From positions 496,001 through 560,000 of the forward strand of contig NC_016484.1 in the NCBI RefSeq assembly GCF_000227115.2: a stretch of 64,000 bases of DNA, in the 5' to 3' direction. This DNA comes from Naumovozyma dairenensis CBS 421 (taxonomy: Eukaryota > Ascomycota > Saccharomycetes > Saccharomycetales > Saccharomycetaceae). The translations under genes were made by a program, and so were the position numbers. The notes beneath the pieces are model-generated. The model was given only the letters and a program-made list of their open reading frames with translations, was not told the DNA's origin and did no database searches. Of the stretch, positions 1-10,725 are shown in pieces (positions within the stretch are counted from its first letter, which is position 1; the number at the start of each line of letters is the position of its first letter).

Positions 1-2282
1 TTGCCATTAGGGTTATTAGTATTATTATTATTATTGTTGATACTGTTTGTTATAGCAACGTTAAGTAAATAACCAGAGTTATTTGTGTTTGGTTCACTAG
101 CTGGAGTTCTCAATGGAGTATTTTGACCAGTAGTTGGAATTGGTGTATTGTAACCTGTACTGGTTGTAGTTGATGATAAAGAAATGGTTGGTAAATTATT
201 ACCATTATCATTAGCATGATCTCTTTTGAATTGTGTCCATGTCACGGTTGCGTCTCTTAAGGCAGCCCAATCAGCATTAGCGATGAATCTTTGACCAATT
301 TCATCAGATTTTTTAATTAAATCTATCCATCTTTGTAAAATTTCCAAATTATTTGCATCATCAATGGATCCCATTGATTTCAATAGGATTCTAAAGGCAA
401 CGATTGTTTTTGGAATATGATAATGTTCGTAACTTTTATCAATATATTCTAAAATGTTACGATCATGCCAAATGGTACATTTTGCCAAGATAATGTTAAA
501 GAATGGTTCATCAATATTTTTAATATTATTATAAGTTTGAATTAAATTTTGTAAAGTCTTAAAACCTTCCAATTTATCATTTGAATAATTTTCGAAAAAT
601 ATATCAAAGAAAGTATCATTTAATGATGATGAGATACCATGATTAACGTTTCTACCGTAATGTAAAGAAGATTTATACCAAATTTGATAAATGTGGTTAA
701 AATTATGAGTTTGATTCCAAATATTTCTTAAAAAGGATTTCACATATGAAACTTGTAAATCAATCTTATATGGCATTTCATCATTTAAAGCCTTATCGAA
801 GAAAGTTTGAGCTACGTTTAAATCTTTACATTCACCAATGAATGAAAGATGAGTTTCGATCAAATAGCCATATTTCATTTCAGTAGATTCTTCACATAAT
901 TTTTGGAAAAGTTTCAAAGCCATTTCATTCTCGTTAGCGGATAATGATGCTCTAATCATACCTACTGATAAATTTGGATGGAAATAATTAATCATGGATG
1001 ATGATTTTTCGTATAATGATTGTATTTCCGGATATGAGACACCATTATCATATAATATTGGTAAAATGACACCCACGACTCTTGGGTTTAAGAAAATATT
1101 TGACGTATAAACGTTTGTTCCATTAATTGCAGATTTCCAAATTTCTACAGATTCTTGAAATAATAATAATTCTTTGAATGCTGTAATTAGATGCATTGCA
1201 CCATATTCATTTAATTCTACTTTATTTGTTAATACATCTTGAGAGATTTCTCTTAATGATTTACAAAGGTAATTTGTCATTTCCTTATGGAACGATTGAG
1301 AATCATAATCTGGTTTCTTATTCATTCTAGTCAATTGATTTCTATTAGCTCTTAAACCGTTATGTAAAAGATGAACCAATTTAGAGACTCTATCAGAGTT
1401 TAATTCAGGGGTGTTAATTAAATCATGATATAACCCCATAGCTTTACCTATAGAATCCCAAAACAATGGATTTGCGTTAGAATTTGGATGTTCTGAACGA
1501 TGTTTTATATTTTTACGTCTTGGAGTTTGTGACATGTATAATGTTTGTGAGACGCATTCTTCGAATGCAACGACTTTTTGGTACCATGGAGAATCTGGAG
1601 TGATTTGATTATTATTATTGTTATTATTATTGTTATTAATATTGTAATGATTATGGTGATAGTTATTTTGACTCTGACGAGTATTTGTACGAGATAATGT
1701 ATTTGGCGTAGAGAAACCAGAGATTGGAGTTCCAGGAATTGAAACAGGAGTAGAAGATCCAGAATGATGGTTGATATTGTTGTTGTTGTTGTTGTTGTTA
1801 TTGTTATTATTATTATTCATGAAATGATTCGGATGTTGTTGATGATTGGATGACATTGGTGCAGGCATAGACACATTCTGCTGATTTAGATGTTGTTGAC
1901 TATTGTTATTGCTACGAGAGGAATAAGGACGAAACTTTTGTTTCTGATTTTGGTTATTACCATGTGAACGATTGAAATTTGGTTCTGATTGTTGTCTGGT
2001 AAATGCTGGGAAATGATTACCATTGTTTTTATTATTTTCATTGTTATTATGGCCTTGGTTATGATTTTGATTATTATTCATGTTATTATTCATGTTATGA
2101 TTATACATTTCGTTATTGTCAACAACAACAGGAGTCATTGACATTGACATTGGAATTGGAATTGGTCCATTACCTGGGCTAGTAGATGCAGAGTTCAATT
2201 TCATACCTGAGTTAATATTTGGAGCTAAAGGATTTGGTATTTTTGATTTCATAATTTGAGATTGTTGAGCATATCTGAACAT
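1..2282 (-). CDS. RMD9: RMD9/YBR238C-family mitochondrial RNA-binding protein, C-terminus cut by window edge
   Basis: I read this frame on the minus strand from an ATG at 2280-2282; it stays open to the window edge, so about 760 codons are visible and the stop lies outside. The first ~210 residues are low-complexity (Asn runs, Gln, His). The conserved body starts around TPDSPWYQKVVAFEECVSQ and continues as a helical, PPR-like array (for example the stretch FWDSIGKAMGLYHDLIN), followed by another Asn-rich tail. In S. cerevisiae RMD9 binds the 3' dodecamer of mitochondrial mRNAs and is needed for respiration; its duplicate YBR238C lies next to ERT1, as this gene does. The synteny therefore favours the YBR238C position, but which duplicate it is cannot be decided here. 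Family assignment is fairly secure. Confidence 0.8.
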   Translation of the reverse strand, partial: MFRYAQQSQIMKSKIPNPLAPNINSGMKLNSASTSPGNGPIPIPMSMSMTPVVVDNNEMYNHNMNNNMNNNQNHNQGHNNNENNKNNGNHFPAFTRQQSEPNFNRSHGNNQNQKQKFRPYSSRSNNNSQQHLNQQNVSMPAPMSSNHQQHPNHFMNNNNNNNNNNNNNNINHHSGSSTPVSIPGTPISGFSTPNTLSRTNTRQSQNNYHHNHYNINNNNNNNNNNQITPDSPWYQKVVAFEECVSQTLYMSQTPRRKNIKHRSEHPNSNANPLFWDSIGKAMGLYHDLINTPELNSDRVSKLVHLLHNGLRANRNQLTRMNKKPDYDSQSFHKEMTNYLCKSLREISQDVLTNKVELNEYGAMHLITAFKELLLFQESVEIWKSAINGTNVYTSNIFLNPRVVGVILPILYDNGVSYPEIQSLYEKSSSMINYFHPNLSVGMIRASLSANENEMALKLFQKLCEESTEMKYGYLIETHLSFIGECKDLNVAQTFFDKALNDEMPYKIDLQVSYVKSFLRNIWNQTHNFNHIYQIWYKSSLHYGRNVNHGISSSLNDTFFDIFFENYSNDKLEGFKTLQNLIQTYNNIKNIDEPFFNIILAKCTIWHDRNILEYIDKSYEHYHIPKTIVAFRILLKSMGSIDDANNLEILQRWIDLIKKSDEIGQRFIANADWAALRDATVTWTQFKRDHANDNGNNLPTISLSSTTTSTGYNTPIPTTGQNTPLRTPASEPNTNNSGYLLNVAITNSINNNNNNTNNPNG

Positions 2283-3613
2283 AATGAGGGGTTTATTTTT
2301 AGATTAATATATTAAAAAATAATAATAATATTATTATTATGATTAGTATTATTGATAAGAATTTTTATATTCGATTATTTTGGAAAATGATGCAAAAAAT
2401 ATGATTATTCTCTTTTTTTTTTCGTAGAGGGAAATGAGAATAAATAAATGTAGAATATTAGTATATCTAAAATGAATAGATTATATTATTATGGAAAGAA
2501 TAGATGATACAAAAGTTGTGCAGTTGTGGGGTTGTGTCGTGTTAAGTTGTGTTATGTTGTGTTATGTGCGAGTGGGTTATTGTTAAAGCAGAAAGAAAAA
2601 TTATTTGATGAAAAATTGTTCAAAGAAATTATTTCAAAGCTTGATGTGAATAGATGTAGTCGTTATGCTTATATTTAATGCTATCTTTCGTTACGATTCT
2701 ATGCTAATAGCTTATGGAAGTTGTAGAGGTGTACGTACTATGTAGGCAACGACAATCGTATTATTTAAATAATAGAAAACAAAAAGAGGTGGTAACTAAC
2801 ATCAACGTTAATGGTTTAATGGAGCCTGAACTGAGCTGAGCTGAGTGAGCTGAGAGATTTTAATGAGGAAGCTTCGAGGAAGCGAAGAAGAAGTAGAAGT
2901 AGAAGTAGAAGTAGAAGTAGAAGATGGTGAAAAATTCTTCGAGGCATCGGAAGAGAAGAAAAGAAAAAGAAAAAGAAAAGAAAAGAGATTTCACACACAA
3001 TAGAAAGGCACTGTCTGCGGCTGTTTCTGTGCGGGCTGTTTCCCAACTGCCTGTTTTTCTTCCTCGAGGAATTTTTTTGGGAAATTTATCAAAAAAATGG
3101 GAATTTCCCACCAACGGCTTATACAATACAGACATATGTACGTAGGGTCTACTCTTCGTAAGGATATTGGGTAACGTCAGCAAATTCTCAACGTTATTTA
3201 TTAAGTAGGAATATTTGAACATTTCAAACCGGAAAACTGGAAAAAGTTGAAGTTTTTTACGTTACGTTTCGTTTCATTTTGTTTCATTACGGAAAAAACA
3301 ACAAACACTAACTAACAATGGGATCCCCGTACGTACAGACTACTTCCGCACAAGCACAACTTTGCTTGAGGTACAAATAACTGAAAAATTAATTGATCTT
3401 CCAGTACTTTTTCACAGTTCATAATTTCTGTGTTTACTTGTTTTTGTTTTCTTGCTTTCGCGTCTCAGTATTCCCAAACACAGTCGTCCACACGTGATCT
3501 ATGTTGGTATAGGATCCTATCAATTACCATACGAAAACTGTCAGTGAATAAGTGAATGAATGATTAAATATTATCTAGTCTCTATACGCTATTTAACTTA
3601 TATACTACTACTA
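2283..3613. other. Intergenic region with GAAGTA repeat and a Cbf1-type site
   Basis: This is the promoter side of the RMD9-family gene and lies beyond the 3' end of ERT1. It holds a short hexamer repeat (AGAAGT units, about 2888-2921), a GAGCT-rich patch (about 2827-2852), GA- and T-rich runs, and CACGTGAT at 3491-3498, which is a Cbf1-type E-box. The short open frames over the repeats are low-complexity and I do not accept them as genes. Confidence 0.6.
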
Positions 3614-5464
3614 TTATCCCAGTTTAGGCATGAAATTTCCCAATATCATAAGTGGTAACCCTGAAATATCTCTTTTCAAAGTCCATATGCAACAACATTC
3701 AATTACAACACCTTCAATGGGGGTCAATATACCACAATGATTCATAATTTCACTCCCTTTGAAATCCTTATATGCAACATTTGAGAAAGTTTTAAAATAA
3801 TCTCTAACACTACCATCATCTAATATCTCTACAAGAAATGTCATCTTATTTAATAATTCATCTTTAGTCCAACCAGTCAAGATTTCAAATTCTTCATTAA
3901 CATATGAAATTTGTCCCGTTCGTCTCCATATACATGTGGGGGTCCCAATTTGTTCAATGAATTTTGAATATTCTAATAAAGTTCTTTGATAACATTGTTC
4001 CATAAATATCATATCTTCTTCAGTTAAAGTGACAGAACATGCAATGAAAATGGGACGGAATTCTGCCATGGAGATACACATTTGTACCAAATCATTTTGA
4101 TTGAATCTTGATTTTAAATATAATAATAAATGATGGAACCCCATCGTATGTGAAAAGGGTTCATTGATTAGTTTGTATATTTCCATTGGTGTAGAATATC
4201 GAAGAGAATGTTCCCAATCAACATTGTTTTTAGGCTGAATGTTATCAGGTGATTCACATTCTAAAGCAAATGATATTGTGGACCATGATGGCGGATGTGA
4301 TGATGAGTGAACATTCCGTTTTGTTTTAAATTTACCAGTCACTTCTGGAAACATTGTGGTCGATTTATTTAAATAATATTGGTTTATTTGTTTGTTGTAT
4401 TGTATTTCTCTTGAACCTCTCTTTGATGGATCCAATGGTACTAATCTTTTAAAATTTAAAGTTATAATATTATCACTACTTTCACGCATGTTATTAGTGT
4501 CAATTCTATTTGAGTCATCTGCGGTGACCGTGTTTGTATTTGTAGTGATAATCCTATTACTTTCTTGAATATAATTTATTTTTGATTTCGGCACTGGAAT
4601 TAATGGGAAATGATTATTGAATAGGTTTATTCCTGATGAGATAATCTCTTTCGAATTGGGGCCTAAGAGAATTGAATAAACGTTCAAATTCGAAGAAGGG
4701 TAACGGAGTGGTGGAGATTGTGCATTGAATGATTGTGATGGAGTATGATATTGTGATGGTGGTTGTGACTGAGATTGGTTAGAAAACATTTGAGTAAGAT
4801 TTTTTGCCTGATCAAATGTAGTTGTTGGTGAGGGACTATTAACTGTAGTGTTTGTATTTGTATTTGGGTTGGAATTATTATCTATATTAGAGTACAAGGC
4901 ATCGATTGGAATTTTGTTTATAAGACCACCATCTTGATTCGTTATATTTGATAAGATGGAATATTCTGAATCTGCAGCATGAGACATAAATTTCGATCTA
5001 TGAATTATATGTTGTGGGTTTGAGAAATGCTGTTGTTCTGATTGTTGCGACCGTTGCATGGACAGTTGCTGTTGTTGTTGTTGCTGTTGCAATCGTAGTT
5101 CTTGATTCATGGATGATGATTCAGTAGCTCGTATAGGTATTGGTAGATCTTTATTAGGGATCCCAGCCAGATATTTACTTTTCTTCCTTGGTGCATCAAT
5201 ACATGTGTCTTTGAGTCCCTTCTTGATACATCTTGAACATGGTCTCTGAGCTTCACATGAAACGTGCCATTTAGAGCAATTTATACATGCGACATTAGTC
5301 TTTTTCCTAGGAGTCTTTGCCACCTTTTTTTTAGATTTAATGGCGTTTGAACCGTTGGTAACTCTTTCACCGCGTTTCGTACTTGTTGTAGAAGGAGGTG
5401 GACCAGTTGTTATTACAGGCTGCATTATCTGGCCTTCGTTATTCGACAAAACCTTGCCAACCAT
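3614..5464 (-). CDS. ERT1: ERT1, Zn2Cys6 transcription factor with PAS domain
   Basis: This 616-residue protein has a fungal binuclear zinc cluster with Cys at residues 60, 63, 70, 76, 79 and 88 (CxxC-x6-C-x5-CxxC-x8-C), preceded by a basic segment. The middle is Gln/Asn/Ser-rich, and a PAS-like domain runs from about 506 to 610 (motif [12 protein letters not shown]). That arrangement is typical of the ERT1/RDS2/AcuK family, which regulates gluconeogenesis and the shift to non-fermentable carbon in the nucleus. S. cerevisiae ERT1 (YBR239C, 529 aa) sits between YBR238C and THI2, and the same neighbours are present here. The protein is longer than S. cerevisiae ERT1, mainly through low-complexity insertions. 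The start at 5464 is an ATG; an in-frame ATG at codon 14 is an alternative. Confidence 0.9.
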   Translation of the reverse strand: MVGKVLSNNEGQIMQPVITTGPPPSTTSTKRGERVTNGSNAIKSKKKVAKTPRKKTNVACINCSKWHVSCEAQRPCSRCIKKGLKDTCIDAPRKKSKYLAGIPNKDLPIPIRATESSSMNQELRLQQQQQQQQLSMQRSQQSEQQHFSNPQHIIHRSKFMSHAADSEYSILSNITNQDGGLINKIPIDALYSNIDNNSNPNTNTNTTVNSPSPTTTFDQAKNLTQMFSNQSQSQPPSQYHTPSQSFNAQSPPLRYPSSNLNVYSILLGPNSKEIISSGINLFNNHFPLIPVPKSKINYIQESNRIITTNTNTVTADDSNRIDTNNMRESSDNIITLNFKRLVPLDPSKRGSREIQYNKQINQYYLNKSTTMFPEVTGKFKTKRNVHSSSHPPSWSTISFALECESPDNIQPKNNVDWEHSLRYSTPMEIYKLINEPFSHTMGFHHLLLYLKSRFNQNDLVQMCISMAEFRPIFIACSVTLTEEDMIFMEQCYQRTLLEYSKFIEQIGTPTCIWRRTGQISYVNEEFEILTGWTKDELLNKMTFLVEILDDGSVRDYFKTFSNVAYKDFKGSEIMNHCGILTPIEGVVIECCCIWTLKRDISGLPLMILGNFMPKLG

Positions 5465-6137
5465 TCTGAATGTATGAAAATATCTCTTCGAACGTTTAGT
5501 TGGAACTGGATGCTAGGCTTTACAAATGTAAGCATAAATATTTTGTAATTAGAACAGATCCATTTAATACTGATCCACTTCCACTTTGGTCCGTCGTACA
5601 GTTGCACCTCAGCCAATGTTTAATACTCATTCTATTCACAGTCAATTTTTCAACTGGAGTGTCCTACCTGTTGTTCTTCAATGTACATGCGTATGTCCAC
5701 ACTATTGACACTTTTCGTGAAAAATCCGAGAAAACAAAACAATTTAAGTTTTTCAAAAAAAAATTGACGGCGCGAAATTTGAAAATTGACGGCGCGGTTT
5801 TTCAAAACCAAAAGTCTCCAAACGTAACTCTGTGTTTCCAAAATTATTTAGTATCTCGTGACTACAAATCCGTACTTACAACCACGGATACTTTTCAGAG
5901 TTTCCTCTACCAATAAAATTTTTCACTTTTAACGATAATAACATATTTATTATAGAGTGCGCTATGCAGAAGAAGTTGCAAAAGTCGCAAACGTTGTGCG
6001 TAGTGATATATAGACTTTTTGGTGAATATTAATGTGCAATAGCAACATCATATCAGATTAGGATTGAATCTCATAATTGCCCAATTGATACTACCTCAGT
6101 TTACTCTTGCCCACAATTAGCAATTCATCAATACAAC
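5465..6137. other. Divergent ERT1-ARC1 promoter region
   Basis: About 670 bases separate the start codons of ERT1 (minus) and ARC1 (plus). Besides the duplicated GC-rich motif listed separately, the region is AT-rich. Open frames on both strands across it have no protein-like composition. Confidence 0.6.
5761..5796. promoter_or_regulatory. Directly repeated 14-base motif, SCB/MCB-like core
   Basis: AAATTGACGGCGCG occurs at 5761-5774 and again at 5783-5796, with a start-to-start distance of 22 bases, about two helical turns. The first copy continues into CGCGAAA, which fits the SBF consensus CRCGAAA. It lies between the divergent starts of ERT1 and ARC1 and could serve either gene. The repeat is seen directly; the factor is inference. 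Confidence 0.5.
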
Positions 6138-7286
6138 ATGTCCACTGGATTAGTAGCCACATTCAAAAACTTAACCATTGCCAAGAATGTCAACTCTTTA
6201 ACTAGAGAACAATCTGCTTTAGCCACACAATGGGAATCAATTACCAAGAACGGTACCGCTGAATTACAAGAAAACTTAGATCAATTGAATCTATTCTTGA
6301 GGGATAACTCATTCTTATGTGCCACTCAACAACCAACCGTCACTGACGTCATTGTCTTTGAACCAATCTTCCCTATAGTTAAACAACTTGTATCAAGTAC
6401 AAAAGACATTAAAGATGTATACAACAAATATAGACATATCTTAAGATGGTCCGATTTCTTACAACAGTTATTATCTATCCCACAATCTTCTCAATTATCA
6501 TTGAATTACGATTTGGAATTGACTCATGAAATCATCGAGAAGAAGAAGAAACCGGCCGTCGCCGCCGCTGCTGCTGATGCCAAGACTGCTGAAGCTACCA
6601 CCCCAGCTGCTGCCAAGGATAAACCAGCCAAGGAAGCTAAGGGTCCAAGGGGTAAACCAGATGAAGAAACTTTGAAGAAATTGAGAGAAGAAGCTAAAGC
6701 TAAAAAAGCCGCCAAGAAGGCTGCTCAAGCCACCGCACAAGCTGAGCAAGCTAAGAAAGCTGACGAAATGCCATCTCCATCGATCATTGATTTCCGTGTT
6801 GGGTTCATTCAAAAGGCTATCAAACATCCTGATGCTGATTCTCTTTATGTTTCCACTATTGATGTAGGTGACGCGGAAGGTCCAAGAACTGTCTGTTCCG
6901 GGTTAGTTAAGCATTTCCCATTGGAAGCTATGCAAGAACGTTACGTTGTCGTCGTTTGTAATTTGAAACCAGTTAATATGAGAGGTATTAAATCCACTGC
7001 TATGGTCTTATGTGCTAGTACTGATGAAAAAGTTGAATTTGTCGAACCTCCAAAGGGTTCTAAGGCTGGTGATAAAGTTTTCTTTGAAGGGCTTGGTGAT
7101 GAAGAACCTTTGAAACAATTAAACCCAAAGAAAAAATTATGGGAAAAATTACAACCTCTTTTCTCTACAACTAGCGATTTGAACGTTGTCTTCAAAGATG
7201 AAGAAAACAAAAAGGACTTGAAATTGACTAACGCTAAAGGTGAAGATTTTAAAGTCGCTTCCCTTGTTGATGCTCAAGTTCGTTAA
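6138..7286 (+). CDS. ARC1: ARC1, tRNA-binding cofactor of MetRS and GluRS
   Basis: This 382-residue cytoplasmic protein (S. cerevisiae Arc1 is 376) binds tRNA and holds methionyl- and glutamyl-tRNA synthetases in one complex. Residues 1 to about 130 form the GST-like domain that docks the synthetases. A Lys/Ala-rich linker follows (about 135-210, with repeated AAKKAAQA-like segments). The C-terminal half is an EMAPII/Trbp111-type OB-fold tRNA-binding domain starting near IDFRVGFIQKAIKHPDADSL. The ATG at 6138 gives the expected N-terminus. ARC1 is a chromosome VII gene (YGL105W) in S. cerevisiae but here sits between ERT1 and THI2, which are chromosome II genes. It converges with THI2, with 113 bases between the stop codons. 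Confidence 0.95.
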   Translation: MSTGLVATFKNLTIAKNVNSLTREQSALATQWESITKNGTAELQENLDQLNLFLRDNSFLCATQQPTVTDVIVFEPIFPIVKQLVSSTKDIKDVYNKYRHILRWSDFLQQLLSIPQSSQLSLNYDLELTHEIIEKKKKPAVAAAAADAKTAEATTPAAAKDKPAKEAKGPRGKPDEETLKKLREEAKAKKAAKKAAQATAQAEQAKKADEMPSPSIIDFRVGFIQKAIKHPDADSLYVSTIDVGDAEGPRTVCSGLVKHFPLEAMQERYVVVVCNLKPVNMRGIKSTAMVLCASTDEKVEFVEPPKGSKAGDKVFFEGLGDEEPLKQLNPKKKLWEKLQPLFSTTSDLNVVFKDEENKKDLKLTNAKGEDFKVASLVDAQVR

Positions 7287-7399
7287 AACATTTGGTATTC
7301 ATTCACTCATTCATTGATTCGTTCAGTCATTTTCTGGTCATTATTTAGAAAACTAGTAATTAATCATTTATATGTAGTTAATATGCGGTTTTTTATTCA

Positions 7400-8740
7400 T
7401 TAATTTAAATACACGTCTTTATAAAATTGTTTGTTACAATTTAATTGTAGTTCCCAATATCTCAATTGTGAACAGGAATGATAAGTATCTTGGCATTGAC
7501 ATAATTGTTCCATCACTTTATCCTTCCATTTACTCACCAATCTGTCATTCACTAGAACTTGTAATTCAAATGTTAATTCATCTTGATATGTATCTTCCAA
7601 ATTCTCATTGTTTGCCAATAATTCATTACAATGATATAATAACTTTAGAGAGCTAGAGTTTCTAAGAACGAAATCAATTAAGGGATACATTGCATAACTT
7701 AGCGTTTTTTGTTGTAGAACCCATTTTTCTAATTCAATGGATAGTTCAGGAACACGTTGATATCCATACACAAGCACAAGTAAAGAGAACGTTATTATAA
7801 TTTTCGGGTAATCCACGAGAGCATTGAATGTCCCCTTCTTTATCTTGTCCAACAATTGGAACTGAGACTGACTATCAGTAAAATTGTGGAAGAAAAACTT
7901 ATCTAATATCTTATTTGACTTCAAGAATTTAATGAACCAACCAAAATATTCTTTCCTATTCAAAATGTTATTGTCTTGACAATTTAACCAAATTGATTTT
8001 ATGATTTCTTCATCAAATAATTCATCTTTGATATTATTTGCATCATTTGCATCATTTGCATCATTTGCATCATTTTCAATATTTGTAAGTGGTTCTGATC
8101 CTAGACTTTCTCTGAAAGAAGAATCTACAATTTTCTTTCGAGATATGGTTCCAGAAAGTGGAAACATAGAAAATGGACCTTGTTTATACGCTGTAATCTT
8201 TGTTCCGGTAGTTTTATTTTTCTTTACCAAATCTTCAATTGAATTTAACAATTGATTTAATTTCTTATCAACAATTTTTTGATCATGATTCCGTTGATTT
8301 TTATTTTTATTGCTGCCAAAAACAGATGGAACTTCATTGTCATATATTTTTAATCTTCTTACACTAATTGTAAAATTGCAACCACTATCATCATCATCCT
8401 CATCATTATCCTTATGGGAATAAGAAGCTCCTCCTGATATTCCATTGTACTTTTTATAATCAATTATCCTCTTGAATTCATTTTTCGAGATCTTTTTAGT
8501 CTTCAATCTCGATGATATATTACGATTGAATGATGCCAAGTAGTTTAAATTACAATCAACTTTATATAGATTTTCATTCAACCAAACTAGTCTTATATCA
8601 TAAGAACATTTATCACCATGTTTCATACAGAGACTACATTTTGGATGTAACTCATCACAACGACGTTTCTTTAATCTACAGGCCCAGCATCCTGTAAACG
8701 TTCTAGCTTTATTATTATTATTATTATTATTCTTAGTCAT
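7400..8740 (-). CDS. THI2: THI2, Zn2Cys6 activator of thiamine biosynthesis genes
   Basis: This protein has 446 residues from the ATG at 8738-8740 (S. cerevisiae Thi2 is 450). After a short Asn run the zinc cluster reads GCWACRLKKRRCDE followed by CSLC and C, close to the N-terminus. Thi2 works with Thi3 and Pdc2 to switch on THI genes when thiamine is scarce. The next segment (RLVWLNENLYKVDCN) and the C-terminal helical region fit the family. Synteny with ERT1 and the VPS73-type gene supports the call. A tandem Asn-Asp-Ala repeat is encoded at about 8041-8076. A reading that starts two codons upstream would need a TTG start, so I prefer the ATG. Confidence 0.88.
   Translation of the reverse strand: MTKNNNNNNNKARTFTGCWACRLKKRRCDELHPKCSLCMKHGDKCSYDIRLVWLNENLYKVDCNLNYLASFNRNISSRLKTKKISKNEFKRIIDYKKYNGISGGASYSHKDNDEDDDDSGCNFTISVRRLKIYDNEVPSVFGSNKNKNQRNHDQKIVDKKLNQLLNSIEDLVKKNKTTGTKITAYKQGPFSMFPLSGTISRKKIVDSSFRESLGSEPLTNIENDANDANDANDANNIKDELFDEEIIKSIWLNCQDNNILNRKEYFGWFIKFLKSNKILDKFFFHNFTDSQSQFQLLDKIKKGTFNALVDYPKIIITFSLLVLVYGYQRVPELSIELEKWVLQQKTLSYAMYPLIDFVLRNSSSLKLLYHCNELLANNENLEDTYQDELTFELQVLVNDRLVSKWKDKVMEQLCQCQDTYHSCSQLRYWELQLNCNKQFYKDVYLN
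8041..8076 (-). repeat. 9-base tandem repeat inside THI2
   Basis: Three perfect CATCATTTG units and a fourth with one change sit end to end. They keep the reading frame and encode repeated Asn-Asp-Ala triplets in THI2. Such a repeat can change copy number without breaking the gene. Confidence 0.85.
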
Positions 8741-9216
8741 ATTCAATTCTTTGAACTGCTCTTTCTTTTATTTCTGTTGGAATGGTTAATATTACCATTG
8801 ACACTACAGGCGAATTCAATTAACCAGTCAACATATATTAATATATATATATATATATGAAAACACTATTTAACTTATAAATCATAAAAGAAAAGGAATA
8901 AACGTAGGGCAACAACTCATTGTTTTTATTGTTCCCTAATATAATTAACAGGTGCTTTGGTATTCCAATGTTTATTACAGAGTCAATTTAACTTACGTAC
9001 TTCTATTATGCGGTGTAATACGTATATATATGCATTATGACGCGTTTCGAGGAAATGCACTATTGTCACTTTTTTCTTATGCAGTTAAAGGGAAAGAAAA
9101 AGAAAAAGAAAAAGACAGGCAAAAAAACTCCGAAGTTAATTATAGAGCGCTATCTACCGTACAGAAATACCAACGATTATATGTACAATACTTAGCCAAG
9201 TCTTCTTGATCAGCAA
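8741..9216. other. THI2 promoter / 3' flank of VPS73-type gene
   Basis: This AT-rich stretch has a (TA)n run at about 8837-8858 and an AAAGGGAAAG-type purine tract near 9090-9115. I see no tRNA, element or convincing gene in it. Confidence 0.5.
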
Positions 9217-10725
9217 TCAGTATCCATTCCAAACACTATTGTAATCTGTCTTCCCCTTGGTTTCAGGAATTGCCTTCTTAATGTGCCATGCAAACCATGC
9301 AGCAAAAATTGCAAAAATCAAATATACATATCCATCGATATATTTACTCAACACAGGGAATCCATACCCAACAACAAATGTCGCTAACCAATTGCAAACG
9401 GTACCATAACTTTGTGCCATTGCTTTGGATTCATTACCATCTTGTGATAATTCTCCAATGATCAAAAAGGGAATTGGACCTACTCCCAGGGCAAACGCAA
9501 TGATATAAAAATATATAGATGTTACTAATAGTTTTGCATGTTCACCCATTATAGAAATCATAATGATAAACGACATCATGGACATAGCAGAAGCAGAAGA
9601 TATCAATAAAGGTTTACGTCCGAAACGTTCGATAACTGAAGATGAGATAAATGTGAAAATAACGTTTAAGATCGATAATCCTAAATTGATAATAACAGCT
9701 TGGTTTGGTAATAATTCACTGACTAATCTGACACCATAGAAGATAATTGAATTAATCCCACAAAATTGTTGCCCAATTAAAATTGTACTAATGGCTTCAC
9801 GAGGTTTTTTAAATTCAGAACTTTTAACATATTGTAATAAAGTAAGTTTTTTCGTATGAATGTTATTATTGATATTACTATTATGGGCTTCTTGATCTGT
9901 TTCAGAATCAATACTTCTTTGCCACGATTGTAACTCTTGTTTGACTTCTTGATATGTTGCATTGCGTAATTTATAAAGAGCTTTTTCAGCAGAAGTTTGA
10001 TCACGATGACCAAGTAACCATCTTGGGGATTCCTCAATTTTAAACCAGAGGACGAAGTTAGAAAGTGCAACAAATGCACCTACAAAAAAGATCCATCTCC
10101 ATGAATGGACATCTGCATATTTTAATGCAACAGTTTGTGTTAAAAGAATACCTAAATTGATACTCAATTGATTCATTGTCCCCAATGCACCTCTCCATTC
10201 TACTGGAGCAATATCGTTAATATATAGACTTGTAACCACGATGGAAACACCAGCTGCAATCCCCACCAGGACTCTTCCTAAAATTAGCATGATCACATTA
10301 TTTGCTGTAAACATACATAGAGATCCGAAAAGAGCGAAACAGAAATTGTTAATCAAATTGACCCGTTTTCTACCGTATCTTTCAGCAAGTGATCCAGCAT
10401 AATAGGATCCAATAAGTCCTCCAATACTGAACATAGCAGTGACAATACCTATTTGTTGATCGGTCATTGGGATACATTGTTTCAATCCGTGGTTCTCTAA
10501 CCAACCCAAGCCATGAGTATCCAAAGATCCAGTTTCAGAGTTGGGGTGTGTTGCTGTATCGTCACATGACATAACTTGTTGTGGTGCATTCAATTCTGCG
10601 ATGTGATAGCCGAATTGAATAGGGCCTAGACATGTTACGAATATAGCAAATAACAGGTTTGTAGTTAAAGTTGATCCCTTCTTATAATTTGAAGGGGAGG
10701 AGTTTAAAAGAGAAGTGTCACTCAT
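9217..10725 (-). CDS. VPS73: VPS73/YBR241C-family sugar-transporter-like MFS protein
   Basis: This 502-residue major-facilitator protein has about 12 hydrophobic segments. Sugar-porter signatures are visible: SLAERYGRKRVNLI after the third segment, GRVLVGIAAG in the fifth, EESPRWLL at the central loop, and ERFGRKPLL and PETKGK at the conserved C-terminal positions. S. cerevisiae has two duplicates, VPS73 (486 aa, mitochondrial, linked to vacuolar sorting) and YBR241C (488 aa, vacuolar membrane). The gene lies between THI2 and the YBR242W/YGL101W gene, which suits either duplicate. The substrate is unknown for the family, so hexose transport should not be assumed. The ATG is at 10723-10725. 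Confidence 0.88.
   Translation of the reverse strand: MSDTSLLNSSPSNYKKGSTLTTNLLFAIFVTCLGPIQFGYHIAELNAPQQVMSCDDTATHPNSETGSLDTHGLGWLENHGLKQCIPMTDQQIGIVTAMFSIGGLIGSYYAGSLAERYGRKRVNLINNFCFALFGSLCMFTANNVIMLILGRVLVGIAAGVSIVVTSLYINDIAPVEWRGALGTMNQLSINLGILLTQTVALKYADVHSWRWIFFVGAFVALSNFVLWFKIEESPRWLLGHRDQTSAEKALYKLRNATYQEVKQELQSWQRSIDSETDQEAHNSNINNNIHTKKLTLLQYVKSSEFKKPREAISTILIGQQFCGINSIIFYGVRLVSELLPNQAVIINLGLSILNVIFTFISSSVIERFGRKPLLISSASAMSMMSFIIMISIMGEHAKLLVTSIYFYIIAFALGVGPIPFLIIGELSQDGNESKAMAQSYGTVCNWLATFVVGYGFPVLSKYIDGYVYLIFAIFAAWFAWHIKKAIPETKGKTDYNSVWNGY

Noticed and set aside
2816..3222. Overlapping open frames on both strands over GA-rich repeats
   Set aside because: The translated products are low-complexity Leu/Phe or Lys/Glu strings created by the GAAGTA and GAAAAG repeats.
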